Assembly: GCA_035726825.1 (NCBI GenBank)
Contig: JALNTX010000005.1
Coordinates: 248,001-312,000, forward strand
Direction: 5' to 3'
Length of the DNA: 64,000 nt
Origin: Pseudocitrobacter sp913778145
Lineage (GTDB): Bacteria; Pseudomonadota; Gammaproteobacteria; Enterobacterales; Enterobacteriaceae
Each line of letters starts with the position of its first letter. The first letter of the stretch is position 1. A model generated the notes under the pieces. The model saw only the letters and a list, made by a program, of their open reading frames with translations. It made no database searches and was not told where the DNA came from. Position numbers and translations under genes: made by a program. Below are positions 52,510 to 60,888 of this stretch, one piece after another.

Positions 52510-52986
52510 TTATAGCCAGCCACGTTCTGCAAACGAACTCACAGTCATACCTCCGACAATACAGTGGTCCAGCACTCTGACCTCAACCAGCGAAAGTGCC
52601 TTCACCAGCCTGTCGGTGGTTTGCCTGTCAGCCTGGCTGGGCTCCGCTTCGCCGGAAGGATGGTTGTGTGCCAGAAGTACTGCAGCCGCGTTATAGCGCA
52701 GGGCCGACTTCACCACTTCACGTGGATGCACCTCCGTACTGTTGATGGTGCCGCTGAACAATGTTTCGCATTCCAGCAGACGGTGCTGGTTATCCAGGAA
52801 CAGCACCATAAATACCTCGCGCTCCAGGCCGGTCATTTTCAGACGCAGCCAGTCACGAACCGCTGCAGTGGACGTAAACAATGCACCCGGCTCACGAAGA
52901 TGTTTCTCCAGTAATGAGAGTGCTCGCTGAACCGTACGACGAGTTGTCACCGGCAATGCCGGTGAAGCTGTTAATTCGAAAGTCAT
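52510..52986 (-). CDS. RadC/JAB-domain protein (YeeS/YfjY/YkfG type)
   Basis: 158-residue RadC-like protein with the JAMM metalloprotease motif intact: LLAHNHPSGEAEPSQAD gives HxHPSG-x(9)-D, and E89 lies upstream in TEVHPRE. The family is common in mobile islands; its role in DNA repair is disputed. The ATG at 52986 follows GAGGGAAACGGT; an upstream frame start at 53073 overlaps the ardB gene and is rejected. DUF987, normally between radC and cbeA in CP4 islands, is absent: only 13 bp separate the genes. Confidence 0.92.
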   Translation of the reverse strand: MTFELTASPALPVTTRRTVQRALSLLEKHLREPGALFTSTAAVRDWLRLKMTGLEREVFMVLFLDNQHRLLECETLFSGTINSTEVHPREVVKSALRYNAAAVLLAHNHPSGEAEPSQADRQTTDRLVKALSLVEVRVLDHCIVGGMTVSSFAERGWL

Positions 52987-52996
52987 ACCGTTTCCC

Positions 52997-53437
52997 TCAG
53001 TCGATAATCTGCAAGATGGCGCTGCATTCAGGGTGCTGAAGGGCATATTTACGCAGGCGGTAAAAGTGGTCACACATCACGTCACTACACGTATGCCAGG
53101 CATGGTGGTTCCAGGCCAGCAGACAAACGGCGATGCCTGCCGCTTCATTACCGAGGATGGCGCTATTACCGTTAAGGACGTTAAACAACGACCATGTTTC
53201 GTCACCGTCCGGGGCAATAAAGGCTCCACCGTTACTGAGCGTGAAGAAATTCCAGATGCCACCGGTGTAGTCCGCGCATAACGCGTCCATCCGGCTAAAG
53301 ACACGTGGCTCCAGTAATATCCACTGAGGAACCGTGCTGAAATGCTGGGGCCAGAAGCTGAGACGTTGCTCATCAGGGATGAGCGTGGCGGTTATGGGGG
53401 CAGGGACAAGAGAAGTATCAGGGAGTGCAATATTCAT
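52997..53437 (-). CDS. Antirestriction protein ArdB/KlcA family (YfjX-like)
   Basis: 146-residue ArdB-type protein. Family blocks are LSFWPQHFSTVPQWILLEPR, MDALCADYTGGIWNFF and HPECSAILQIID. ArdB/KlcA proteins relieve type I restriction without binding the enzyme directly in vitro. It lies 10 bp upstream of the radC-like gene in the conserved CP4 order GTPase, DUF932, DUF905, ArdB, RadC, CbeA. Confidence 0.93.
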   Translation of the reverse strand: MNIALPDTSLVPAPITATLIPDEQRLSFWPQHFSTVPQWILLEPRVFSRMDALCADYTGGIWNFFTLSNGGAFIAPDGDETWSLFNVLNGNSAILGNEAAGIAVCLLAWNHHAWHTCSDVMCDHFYRLRKYALQHPECSAILQIID

Positions 53438-53506
53438 GGTGAGTGTCTCCGGAAATAAAAAAGCCAGCCGGTAAGGGCTGGCGGGAATAAGGTGTCGTTA
53501 AGTCAG

Positions 53507-53737
53507 TCAGAGTTTACGAATACCGTAAGAAGTGATGTAACGGTTAAGTAACCGTCCGGCTTCTGGCTCGAAGTTCCATGCCCGCCAGACCATCGTGCCG
53601 TTATAGCGTACGACCAGACGAAAATGTGTCCCCTGGTCGTCTTCGATAGCGACGTTCTTATATAGCTCTGTGAGGGATGTTGCCTGGTGGCGGGTAAACG
53701 GACCGTCGGGGAGGGATAAAGCAGGTTCGGTATGCAC
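53507..53737 (-). CDS. DUF905 protein (YkfF-like)
   Basis: 76-residue protein with GPFTRHQATSLTELYKNVAI, EDDQGTHFRLVVR and MVWRAWNFEPEAGRLLNRYI, the DUF905 hallmarks seen in YkfF. Function unknown. The GTG at 53737 follows GGAGACACATACC, which decides the start over the longer frame from 53806, as that frame would overlap the DUF932 gene. Confidence 0.88.
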   Translation of the reverse strand: MHTEPALSLPDGPFTRHQATSLTELYKNVAIEDDQGTHFRLVVRYNGTMVWRAWNFEPEAGRLLNRYITSYGIRKL

Positions 53738-53760
53738 GGGTATGTGTCTCCGTTCCGGTG

Positions 53761-54585
53761 TCAGGACTGACCGAGCAATGACAGCATGTTCTCTGCCATC
53801 ACCCACAGGGCGCGGTTGAGCTTCACGTCGCTGTTGATACCCTTAACGGCACGGGTATTTGCGCGCTTACCGTTTGCCGCTCTCCCCACCAGTCCGCCTT
53901 TAATCAGATTTTCCTGAATACGCTGAAAGGTTGTCCAGAGATCTCCAGACTCATCCTGCCAGCGACGAGGGGCCAATAGCTGTGATTCCGTCACAGGCTG
54001 ATGCTCCTCGCCAAAGCGATATGTTAGTGCAGCTTTTGCCAGTGCCTGTTGTGCTGGTGGCGGAAGCATTAGTGACTGCATGGCGTCGCGTTTTTCCTCC
54101 ACCCTGTCAAACACCCCAAGCACCTCGTAAGCCCCTTCGATAACCTTTTCCACCACGTTGCCCTTATGGGGCACTCGCACCTCTCCAAAGCTCTCGCCGC
54201 AAATCAGTCCGTTCTGACAGACCGATCGGAACAGTCCCGGCAGCATCTGGTATGAACTGGAACCGTCATGGCTATTAAGCAGGATTATTTCCGGTACCTG
54301 TTTACCGGTAATCTGCCCTTCGCGGCGCAGACGTAGCATATGTTTGGTGTGTTCCCGCTTGTCGGGGTTACGCACACGGGTCTGGCAGGCAAAGAACGGC
54401 TGAAAACCTTCGCGCTGGAGGTTATCCAACAGAGTGATGGTCGGTATGCAGGTATAGCGCTCACTGCGCGATTCATGCTTTTCCTCACTAAACACGCTGG
54501 GAACATAGTGAGCAAGTTCATCACGGGTTAAGGGACGGTCACGGCGAACAAGGTTCACCGCACCAAAGCGGGATGCTAATCGCAT
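53761..54585 (-). CDS. DUF932 protein (YafZ/YfjQ-like)
   Basis: 274-residue protein of the DUF932 family, present in CP4-6 and CP4-57 as YafZ and YfjQ. Blocks: MRLASRFGAVNLVRRDRPLT, YTCIPTITLLDNLQREGFQP, SHDGSSSYQMLPGLFRSVCQ and the C-terminal TFQRIQENLIKGGL. The family is frequent in phages and plasmids; its biochemical function is not established. The start at 54585 gives the usual MRLASRFG N-terminus. Confidence 0.92.
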   Translation of the reverse strand: MRLASRFGAVNLVRRDRPLTRDELAHYVPSVFSEEKHESRSERYTCIPTITLLDNLQREGFQPFFACQTRVRNPDKREHTKHMLRLRREGQITGKQVPEIILLNSHDGSSSYQMLPGLFRSVCQNGLICGESFGEVRVPHKGNVVEKVIEGAYEVLGVFDRVEEKRDAMQSLMLPPPAQQALAKAALTYRFGEEHQPVTESQLLAPRRWQDESGDLWTTFQRIQENLIKGGLVGRAANGKRANTRAVKGINSDVKLNRALWVMAENMLSLLGQS

Positions 54586-54683
54586 AATCCATTCCTTTGT
54601 GTGTTTATCGGTATAAAAAGAAAAGGCCACGCTCCCGAAGGAACATGGCCTTTAACATTAAAAATGGCGTGGCGGATAAGACG

Positions 54684-55361
54684 TTATTGCCCCATGTATT
54701 CAACCCTGGCACCGGTGGCCTTACCATCAGCACCAACGGTCACCACCACCTTATCGTAGGTACGATACCCGGCATTGTAGACCTCATAAACCACAGTATT
54801 TCCCTCCACTTTGTAGCTGCCAAAATCAGCGGCCTCAGCCGTGTCACGGTCATACTCTTTCGTGTACGCTTCTTTGGCCGCTTTCATGACCGAGCCTTTG
54901 TTAATCTCCGGTGCTCGACTCCCGGCACTGGCAGCAAGGGCAGATACGTATTTCGGGCAGACCGTCATCATGTCCCCACGGGTGAATGTCAGTTGCGCAC
55001 CAAAGACCTGAAGGGTCGATGTTTCCTGACCTGCAATCGAAGCAATTGCCTTTCTGGCGGCTGCAGGTGCCTGCCCGCCTTCAACCTCAACAGCCTTAAA
55101 TCCTGTTTGCTGGTTGCACAACTGAGACGTGGGTACCAGATTGCCGTTTACACTGATGCGACTCCCCATCAGCTCCTGCGGGCCATTGGGGCAGCCCTGC
55201 AACTGACCAAATATGCCAATGGTGTTGTTTTTCAGCATCACCAGTGCCTGACCATTATCGGTCAGCGTCTGGCACCAGCCGTTTTTCACAGCCCAGTTAC
55301 CCGCCTGAGCAGAAACCGAAATGGCTGACAAAACAAGTGCAATCACGGTCTGAATTTTCAT
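54684..55361 (-). CDS. Hypothetical exported protein
   Basis: 225-residue protein with a clear signal peptide (MKIQTVIALVLSAISVSAQA, cleavage before GNW). The mature part has four cysteines (WCQTL, GCPN, LCNQ, VCPK), so two periplasmic disulphides are possible, and a C-terminal YKVEGNTVVYEVYNAGYRTY region that looks beta-rich. I do not recognise the family. It lies between the DUF932 gene and the GTPase gene, a spot where CP4-type islands carry variable cargo. Confidence 0.8.
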   Translation of the reverse strand: MKIQTVIALVLSAISVSAQAGNWAVKNGWCQTLTDNGQALVMLKNNTIGIFGQLQGCPNGPQELMGSRISVNGNLVPTSQLCNQQTGFKAVEVEGGQAPAAARKAIASIAGQETSTLQVFGAQLTFTRGDMMTVCPKYVSALAASAGSRAPEINKGSVMKAAKEAYTKEYDRDTAEAADFGSYKVEGNTVVYEVYNAGYRTYDKVVVTVGADGKATGARVEYMGQ

Positions 55362-55555
55362 ATGTCACCTTATTAATGAATCAGAAGCGGCAACGGGGGA
55401 CGCGGTACACAGAACCTGATGCATCTTTGTATCCGGACCATCACTTCAACGTCCCTGTTCGTCTTGCTCATGAACACTTTTGAGAAAGAAATATCCCTTT
55501 GCTTTGATAGGTAAAAGCGATCAATAGGGGGTTTATACATCGATATTTTAATAGA

Positions 55556-55591
55556 TAAAAACGATCGATATTCTATTATCGATCGTTTTTA
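55556..55591. terminator. Perfect 15-bp inverted repeat, bidirectional terminator or operator
   Basis: TAAAAACGATCGATA (55556-55570) and TATCGATCGTTTTTA (55577-55591) are exactly complementary and surround a TTCTAT loop. The A-run/T-run flanks give a terminator shape in both directions, and it lies 56 bp after the GTPase stop. Related half-sites (TAAAAGCGATCAATA at 55512-55526 and AGATCAATA at 55593) lie beside it, so a protein-binding role before the exported-protein gene is also possible. Confidence 0.65.
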
Positions 55592-55646
55592 CAGATCAAT
55601 ATACTGTTTTTTGAATGTGGTAATTGAGAGGGTAAAGCGGCGGATT

Positions 55647-56540
55647 TCAGCCAAATATTCGGTCCCATAATGCCGTGGTAAGTTGCACTAACTTCTGTCG
55701 GATACTCCTTAACAGAGCAGTCCAGACAGAAGGCAGGTGGTCAGGATTAATCACCGTGTCAAAAGCCTTACCCGCAGCCTCACCGAACTGCTGCCGTACA
55801 GCGGCGTCAGTGTCCGGGGTCTGATGCTCTGGTTTCAGCTGGCAATACACGGCACTGCTGGCCTGTACGGGCAAGGCATGCACAATCAACTCCACCAGGG
55901 CGGGCAGGTTATAGCCGGTATGTGCAGAGACAGCCATGACCGGGAAAGAGGACGGCAACTGACCGGCAACCTGCGCACTGACTGCAGCCAGTGAAAGGCA
56001 TTGCTCAGAAGAAGGTGATGCCTGCCAGGGCTCACCATCCCTGAGGGGTGGAATGCGGTCGGCCTGAGTCAGTACAAACAGGAAACGTGAAGGGTCGGCA
56101 CCGGCTTCCATCAGTGCCCTGTATGCCGTGATATCCGTTGCCCTGGCACGGTCATCGGCACGCAGTACCCAGATAATCAAATCCAGCTCTACCAGCAACG
56201 CCTTATAGAGCGCCAGATATTCCTCGTCGTATTCCGGTGTCTCGCCCACCCCAGGCAAATCCACCAGTGTCATGCTGCGCTCACCAACGGTGAGTAACAG
56301 ACGCTGGGGTTCCCGGGTGCAGCCTAGCAAATCACTGGTCAGACAGATGGGTTGCTGAAAAAGCGCGTTGCATAATGAACTCTTGCCCGCACCACTTTTG
56401 CCCATGATGCCTATCACGGGTTCATAGTTAATCGCCTCCTTGAGGCGGGACAGAATACGTTCAGTAGCCTGACGGGGTAAGAGATTGAGACAGGTACGCA
56501 CCGCATCACTGGTATCCTGCGGATCGGGGATTTGAGGCAT
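55647..56540 (-). CDS. YeeP/YfjP/YkfA-type GTPase
   Basis: 297-residue Era/MnmE-like GTPase. G1 is GIMGKSGAGKSSL (residues about 43-55), G3 is DLPGVGE, G4 is TQAD in VLTQADRIP. G2 is probably the T/C-rich LTSDLLGCTREPQ loop. Members are carried by CP4 islands in E. coli; the biological role is unclear. It is the first gene of the minus-strand island block, divergent from an unrecognised plus-strand gene. Confidence 0.92.
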   Translation of the reverse strand: MPQIPDPQDTSDAVRTCLNLLPRQATERILSRLKEAINYEPVIGIMGKSGAGKSSLCNALFQQPICLTSDLLGCTREPQRLLLTVGERSMTLVDLPGVGETPEYDEEYLALYKALLVELDLIIWVLRADDRARATDITAYRALMEAGADPSRFLFVLTQADRIPPLRDGEPWQASPSSEQCLSLAAVSAQVAGQLPSSFPVMAVSAHTGYNLPALVELIVHALPVQASSAVYCQLKPEHQTPDTDAAVRQQFGEAAGKAFDTVINPDHLPSVWTALLRSIRQKLVQLTTALWDRIFG

Positions 56541-56636
56541 GATTTACTCCTGTGAAAAATAGCGCCGAAAAATGATTAACCGTCTGTTCAAAGGAGTAAT
56601 ATAGGTTTAAATTTTTCTGGAATGAGGGAATATAAA

Positions 56637-57788
56637 ATGGCTAAATGTGTACGAAAAAACTGCAATCGCTTAGTGTCCCCATTACCTGAAGCAAAACGTA
56701 AAAGGCTCTGTAAAAAACATTATTTGCGCTTCTGCGAGCTGAGTGAGCGCAAGGAAAAAGACCTTGTTTATCGGATTAATAAATATATCCCTCGTAAAAT
56801 AAAACGATTAAAGAAGGGGCGAATTTACTATTGCGCATTCAATAGCAGGAGGGGATATGTCAGAAAGATATCTTCAATTGAAAATTCTGGATTAATAAGA
56901 CAGGCCAGAGAGAAACTTGTATTAATACGAAAAACACCGGCCTGGAGAAACACAGAAAGCTATGTACGCCGTATAAGAATCGGGTCAGAACTCCCTGTTT
57001 CATTAAATGAAGTAACGGAACTGTATAGTATCTACTCCTGGATTGATTTTTGTAAAAACAGCAAGCTTTATGCAAAAAATCATCTTGGTGGCGGTGAAGG
57101 AAATTTAAAATTACAACTTTATAAACTTCCTCCTCCAGGTAAGACAGAAGATTCCTCATCCCAACAAAACATTATTATACCTATTACTTTAAAAAACAAA
57201 GTAATTAATCAACTCGCAAAAAACCGCAACATCAGGGGTACTGCTAACGTAAAAAAACCACTCAGCCTGTACAAATCTTTAATTGCGTTAGAGGATGAAC
57301 GGTCTGTGGCATTAAAATTTCTCCAATTAACAATTGAAACACCTTTACACCCTCACCAATATAGTAATAACCTACCCTATCTTAACCCTGGTGATGTCCC
57401 TCCATTATTTGGCCTCTTATTAAATGAACTGAAAAGATTGAATGTCATTGGCGTGAATGATTCGATGTTCAAACTTGCTAAAAAATATAAAAATGAATCT
57501 TTTACGTTAGAGTTGATAGCAATTCATATTATTTTTAACATGGCAAAAAATGGCATCCCTGAGATTTATTTATTTTTATCAAATAGGTTTGATAAAAATG
57601 GTTATTTGTACAGATCCGTAATGATTACCTTCATGATGTTTGAATTGGATTTGGATTCTTATTCTGAATTAGTAGGGTTTTACAACTCTTTCTTTAATAT
57701 AGATGTAATCAAAATCAAAGATAATATATTGCTATGGGCGTCAGGTAAGAAAGAAACACTCCCTTTTGAATACCCACCTGGAATTTAA
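56637..57788 (+). CDS. Unrecognised island protein with N-terminal Cys/His cluster
   Basis: 383-residue, lysine-rich, low-GC protein. The N-terminus CVRKNCNRLVSPLPEAKRKR continues to LCKKHYLRFC, giving a C-x4-C...C-x2-H...C pattern that could hold zinc. The remainder looks helical and has no motif I can name. The ATG at 56637 follows GAGGGAATATAAA; the frame start at 56622 has no ribosome site. It sits alone between the divergent GTPase gene and the AlpA regulatory region, a typical position for variable cargo such as defence genes. No function is proposed. Confidence 0.75.
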   Translation: MAKCVRKNCNRLVSPLPEAKRKRLCKKHYLRFCELSERKEKDLVYRINKYIPRKIKRLKKGRIYYCAFNSRRGYVRKISSIENSGLIRQAREKLVLIRKTPAWRNTESYVRRIRIGSELPVSLNEVTELYSIYSWIDFCKNSKLYAKNHLGGGEGNLKLQLYKLPPPGKTEDSSSQQNIIIPITLKNKVINQLAKNRNIRGTANVKKPLSLYKSLIALEDERSVALKFLQLTIETPLHPHQYSNNLPYLNPGDVPPLFGLLLNELKRLNVIGVNDSMFKLAKKYKNESFTLELIAIHIIFNMAKNGIPEIYLFLSNRFDKNGYLYRSVMITFMMFELDLDSYSELVGFYNSFFNIDVIKIKDNILLWASGKKETLPFEYPPGI

Positions 57789-57874
57789 AAATTAAAGGTG
57801 TCTAACACCAATAAATATGATAGTGATTGTTATTCTCATTTGTAAATTTCGTTTTTTTAGCATGCGCGAAAAAA

Positions 57875-57962
57875 TCGATCATGGGGGTGAAAGCCTCGTT
57901 AGCGCTATGACATAGCTTGCTATGCGCTAAACGCGCAGAGCTGTGAATCTCAACCTTGAGAG
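57875..57962 (+). ncRNA. Candidate P4 CI / C4-type antisense RNA
   Basis: The segment begins GATCATGGGGGTGAAAGCCT and contains a nested hairpin (outer TTAGCG/CGCTAA, inner CATAGC/GCTATG, 57899-57930) and a second small hairpin, CTCAA/TTGAG, at 57949-57960. ACATAGCTT recurs 71 bp apart at 57909 and 57980, which resembles the duplicated target sites around the P4 immunity RNA. It is located before alpA, as in P4-like elements. The assignment rests on layout and memory of the C4 family, not on a search. Confidence 0.4.
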
Positions 57963-58109
57963 GTGCTTTTGGAAAATCAACATAGCTTTACACAGTCTAA
58001 AATTTGCTTGCAGGCGGCTCGATAGGACTCTCTTAAGTACACCCTAAAAAAGGGCACATACTGAGCATAAAAGATATTAACTGTATTTTTTTACTGTTGA
58101 GTACCATGG

Positions 58110-58148
58110 TGTGAGGTGAATATCCAAGGTACCACTGGGTACCTCACA
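58110..58148. promoter_or_regulatory. Inverted repeat before alpA
   Basis: TGTGAGGT (58110-58117) and ACCTCACA (58141-58148) are perfect 8-bp arms. Inside lie two GGTACC copies (58128 and 58138). It is 40 bp upstream of the alpA start and is a likely binding site for AlpA or another regulator. Confidence 0.5.
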
Positions 58149-58187
58149 TCGCCTCCCGAACTCACACTACATTGCGGGAGCATTTCC

Positions 58188-58427
58188 ATGACAAACAAAA
58201 CTCATCCGATATCATCCAGCACCCAGACAACCACATCTTTACTGAATGATCAGCTCGTTGATATGACGTTTATCACCGCCTATACAAACATGACAGACAA
58301 ATGGTTCTACCGATTAATTTCAGAGAATGCGTTCCCTGCACCAATTAAACTGGGTCGCAGTTCACGCTGGCTAAAAAGCGAAGTGGAAAAATGGATGCTG
58401 GATAGAATACAAGCATCTCGAGGTTAG
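58188..58427 (+). CDS. AlpA-family phage transcription regulator
   Basis: 79-residue MerR-like winged-helix protein. The signature DMTFITAYTNMTDKWFYRLI, then FPAPIKLGRSSRWLKSEVEKWM is that of AlpA/Vis activators, which control integrase or excision genes in P4-like elements. The ATG at 58188 follows GCGGGAGCATTTCC; the frame upstream is not protein-like. It marks this segment as the regulatory end of a P4/CP4-type island, yet no integrase gene is present nearby. Confidence 0.92.
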   Translation: MTNKTHPISSSTQTTTSLLNDQLVDMTFITAYTNMTDKWFYRLISENAFPAPIKLGRSSRWLKSEVEKWMLDRIQASRG

Positions 58428-58706
58428 AACCTTTAGTGTTGTTGTTTTACACAGCAAGGTTACGTAATTTAATATAGGTTTTTTAATATAATTATACTCA
58501 CTCTCATTTGTTCTTATATTCACCGCTTACTGTCAATGTCTCTTTTAAACACTCTCGCAAATACTATTGGAACAGCCAGTCTCGTCTTTAAAGCAATAAT
58601 TAATTTAAGTATCAGCTCAGCATTGCCTTAAAGAAAAGTCTTGCATGAAACATGCATTAACTTAGTGCTTGCACTGGCCTCTCTCATCATCAGCAGTGGA
58701 ATAATT

Positions 58707-59285
58707 ATGCTAAAAAATTCAGATAGAACTTTTAATGAAGACTGGTTCCTGGCTTCAGTTCTTAATGCACATATCGATGAAATGATAAACAGATACTCAT
58801 GCCTTTTGGCATTACGTATGGATTTTTTCTACCAAAAGGAAAGTGCTAGGTATTCACACTTAAATCACCAAACACTTGAACATGACTTGCGTGAACTAAT
58901 GGAAAAAATGACAAAAGAGAAAGGTGTGGTGGGCTATTTCTGGGTTGTCGAATGGACTGAACGACATAGATACCATGCGCATGTCGTATTCTGGCTGGAC
59001 AGACAAAAAACACAGCACTCTTATCCCTTTGCCCTTACAGCAAATACACTTTGGGAGGAAATAACGCACCGGGACGGCGTATCGCACCGATGTGAATATC
59101 GGCCGCAGTATTCTAGAAATATCAATATACCTGTTCGGTATAACGATCCGGAAAGCATTAACAATATCCGTCACGTTCTGAGCTATCTGGCTAAGGAAGA
59201 ACAAAAAGAAGGTTTGTGTGCATACGGCTGTAATGACGTTCCTCCACGATCAGCGGCAGGGCGTCCACGTAAGCCAGGCCCCTGA
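58707..59285 (+). CDS. Inovirus Gp2-like protein (YagK/YfjJ family)
   Basis: 192-residue protein of the YagK/YfjJ family, related to gene 2 replication proteins of filamentous phages. Blocks: FNEDWFLASVLNAHID, VVEWTERHRYHAHVVFWLD (with histidines of a possible nickase metal site) and IPVRYNDPESINNIRHVLSY. The start at 58707 (MLKNSDRTF) is chosen because the upstream part of the frame looks like an unrelated hydrophobic peptide. It follows alpA in the usual island order. Confidence 0.88.
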   Translation: MLKNSDRTFNEDWFLASVLNAHIDEMINRYSCLLALRMDFFYQKESARYSHLNHQTLEHDLRELMEKMTKEKGVVGYFWVVEWTERHRYHAHVVFWLDRQKTQHSYPFALTANTLWEEITHRDGVSHRCEYRPQYSRNINIPVRYNDPESINNIRHVLSYLAKEEQKEGLCAYGCNDVPPRSAAGRPRKPGP

Positions 59286-59488
59286 TCCTACGGCTACGCA
59301 ACTGGCTCTGCATCCTGAACAAACCCCGTTATACGGCGACAAATAATGTCCTCGCAGTCGTGACTGAACCTGCCTCTGGAAGCCTGACGTTCCGACCTTT
59401 ACTGAATCAACAATTCCACAACTCCATTTATACCCGGCAGCTTACCTGTCGGGTATTTCTCATACCTGTCAAACAAGGGAAATCAAAA

Positions 59489-59806
59489 ATGAAACAGCCA
59501 AAGAACACAATCGCGGTAAAAGTGGCGGAATACCGTTTACACATCACCCGGCTAAGGATCTGCCGGGATAGCCTGGCTGGATGTTGCAGTGATGCCGAGC
59601 GGCGTGGCTGGCGTTTGAGAGCTCTTGAGCAGTTAAGTAAAGCCTCACTGCTCTACTGCCGACGGGCAAGTTCTGCCGATACCTGCAAGTTTCAACAGGC
59701 CTGTGAAGGTCTCCAGCAACACATCAGCAGAGTTTTACCAGAAGGCCAGTGGTGCGGTGATTTGCCTGCATCCCCTGCCAGGCAAAATTTTAAGGTATCG
59801 GTATGA
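59489..59806 (+). CDS. Hypothetical island protein
   Basis: 105-residue basic protein (MKQPKNTIAVKVAEYRLHIT...). It has several cysteines and a helical look (RLRICRDSLAGCCSDAERRG). AGGGAAATCAAAA precedes the ATG at 59489, which I prefer to 59360. It overlaps the following gene by 4 bp (ATGA). Family unknown to me; such genes commonly follow the Gp2 gene in CP4 islands. Confidence 0.75.
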   Translation: MKQPKNTIAVKVAEYRLHITRLRICRDSLAGCCSDAERRGWRLRALEQLSKASLLYCRRASSADTCKFQQACEGLQQHISRVLPEGQWCGDLPASPARQNFKVSV

Positions 59807-60024
59807 AACAACAACCTGCTAAATGCGCGGTCGATGAATGGGGGAATCTGGTCAATGCAGAAGATTTTCGCTATCCCTCATTCTGGAAACTGTACTGTTT
59901 CCACTGCAAGAGTCCGGTAGTGCTGGTTCTTGCCCCGAACGGGCAGGTATCGCATTTTCTGCATGATGAAACCTTTATGGCATCAGCCGATTTCATGGCA
60001 TGCCCGAACGTGGAATGCTCCTAA
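59803..60024 (+). CDS. Putative zinc-ribbon island protein
   Basis: 73-residue protein with two cysteine pairs, YCFHCKSP and MACPNVEC, and a histidine in FLHDETF, consistent with a zinc ribbon. It overlaps the preceding gene by 4 bp, which suggests translational coupling. The family is common in enterobacterial islands, but the function is unknown. Confidence 0.78.
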   Translation: MKQQPAKCAVDEWGNLVNAEDFRYPSFWKLYCFHCKSPVVLVLAPNGQVSHFLHDETFMASADFMACPNVECS

Positions 60025-60120
60025 CCGCAGTAACCCGCGTCAAAAGCAGAAAACGACTTTTTCGGCCACAACTTCCCCTTTTACACACGCCCTTTATTTC
60101 CATTATTGAAAGAGAAACTG

Positions 60121-60693
60121 ATGAACAATTGCGCTGAAAATGAAGCGTTAAAGACGAACTCTGATGGTAACAATGTCATGCTTATTCGTAGAGTATTGCA
60201 GCAGGCGACTGATCATTACCCACAACTGTCTGCGCTGGGGTTTACTCTACAGTATGCGAATTGCCACTCCTGCGACAACGTACAACAAGGTAATGCCCAG
60301 TTGCTACGTTTTCACGCTGAAGCCTATTGCAGAATTGGCGAATATTCAAAGATACGTATTGAAGCGGGTAAACCGTCGCAGCCTACTCTTCTTCGCTGGC
60401 TGTGGGAGGCAGAAAGTACCTCGACATGTCGGATGATGATGCTATTCAATTTGGGTGTTTGCAGTCTTCCCCGATATGACTCTTCTGCATCGGATGAAAT
60501 TCAGGAAGTAATGTCATTGCTGGCGGCTGCATGGCGTGAAGTCGAACCGGACGGGGAGTTAAAGGAAATAAAAGTCCATCGGATAGAGAGAAATAAGCCA
60601 GCAGATTTCGATAAGCGTTATGCTGAGTTACGAGATACGGCATTGCAAATGGCCTCGCCAGTTGCTTTTGCCAAGAGTTTTCCGACAACGTAG
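60121..60693 (+). CDS. Hypothetical island protein
   Basis: 190-residue soluble protein with no signal peptide. Conserved-looking patches are YPQLSALGFTLQYANCHSCD and RIERNKPADFDKRYAELRDT. I do not recognise the family. The ATG at 60121 is chosen over 60106 because AAAGAGAAACTG precedes it. It is the last island-type gene before the chromosomal drug-export gene, so the right island edge is probably near 60.7 kb. Confidence 0.75.
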   Translation: MNNCAENEALKTNSDGNNVMLIRRVLQQATDHYPQLSALGFTLQYANCHSCDNVQQGNAQLLRFHAEAYCRIGEYSKIRIEAGKPSQPTLLRWLWEAESTSTCRMMMLFNLGVCSLPRYDSSASDEIQEVMSLLAAAWREVEPDGELKEIKVHRIERNKPADFDKRYAELRDTALQMASPVAFAKSFPTT

Positions 60694-60888
60694 TTATTGC
60701 CACCCATTTCTACTGGCATTGCAGTTCGGTAACACTATGAGAATACTGCTTATCGCTGGCCCCAAAAAACCTGCAATAATCTTTTCGATTAATGAATATC
60801 ACTCATAGTCCCAATCCTCCTGCCTGTGATTATCAACAAGCACAAACCCGTTAACATACCCCTATCTCTTCATGTCCAACGGATCACC

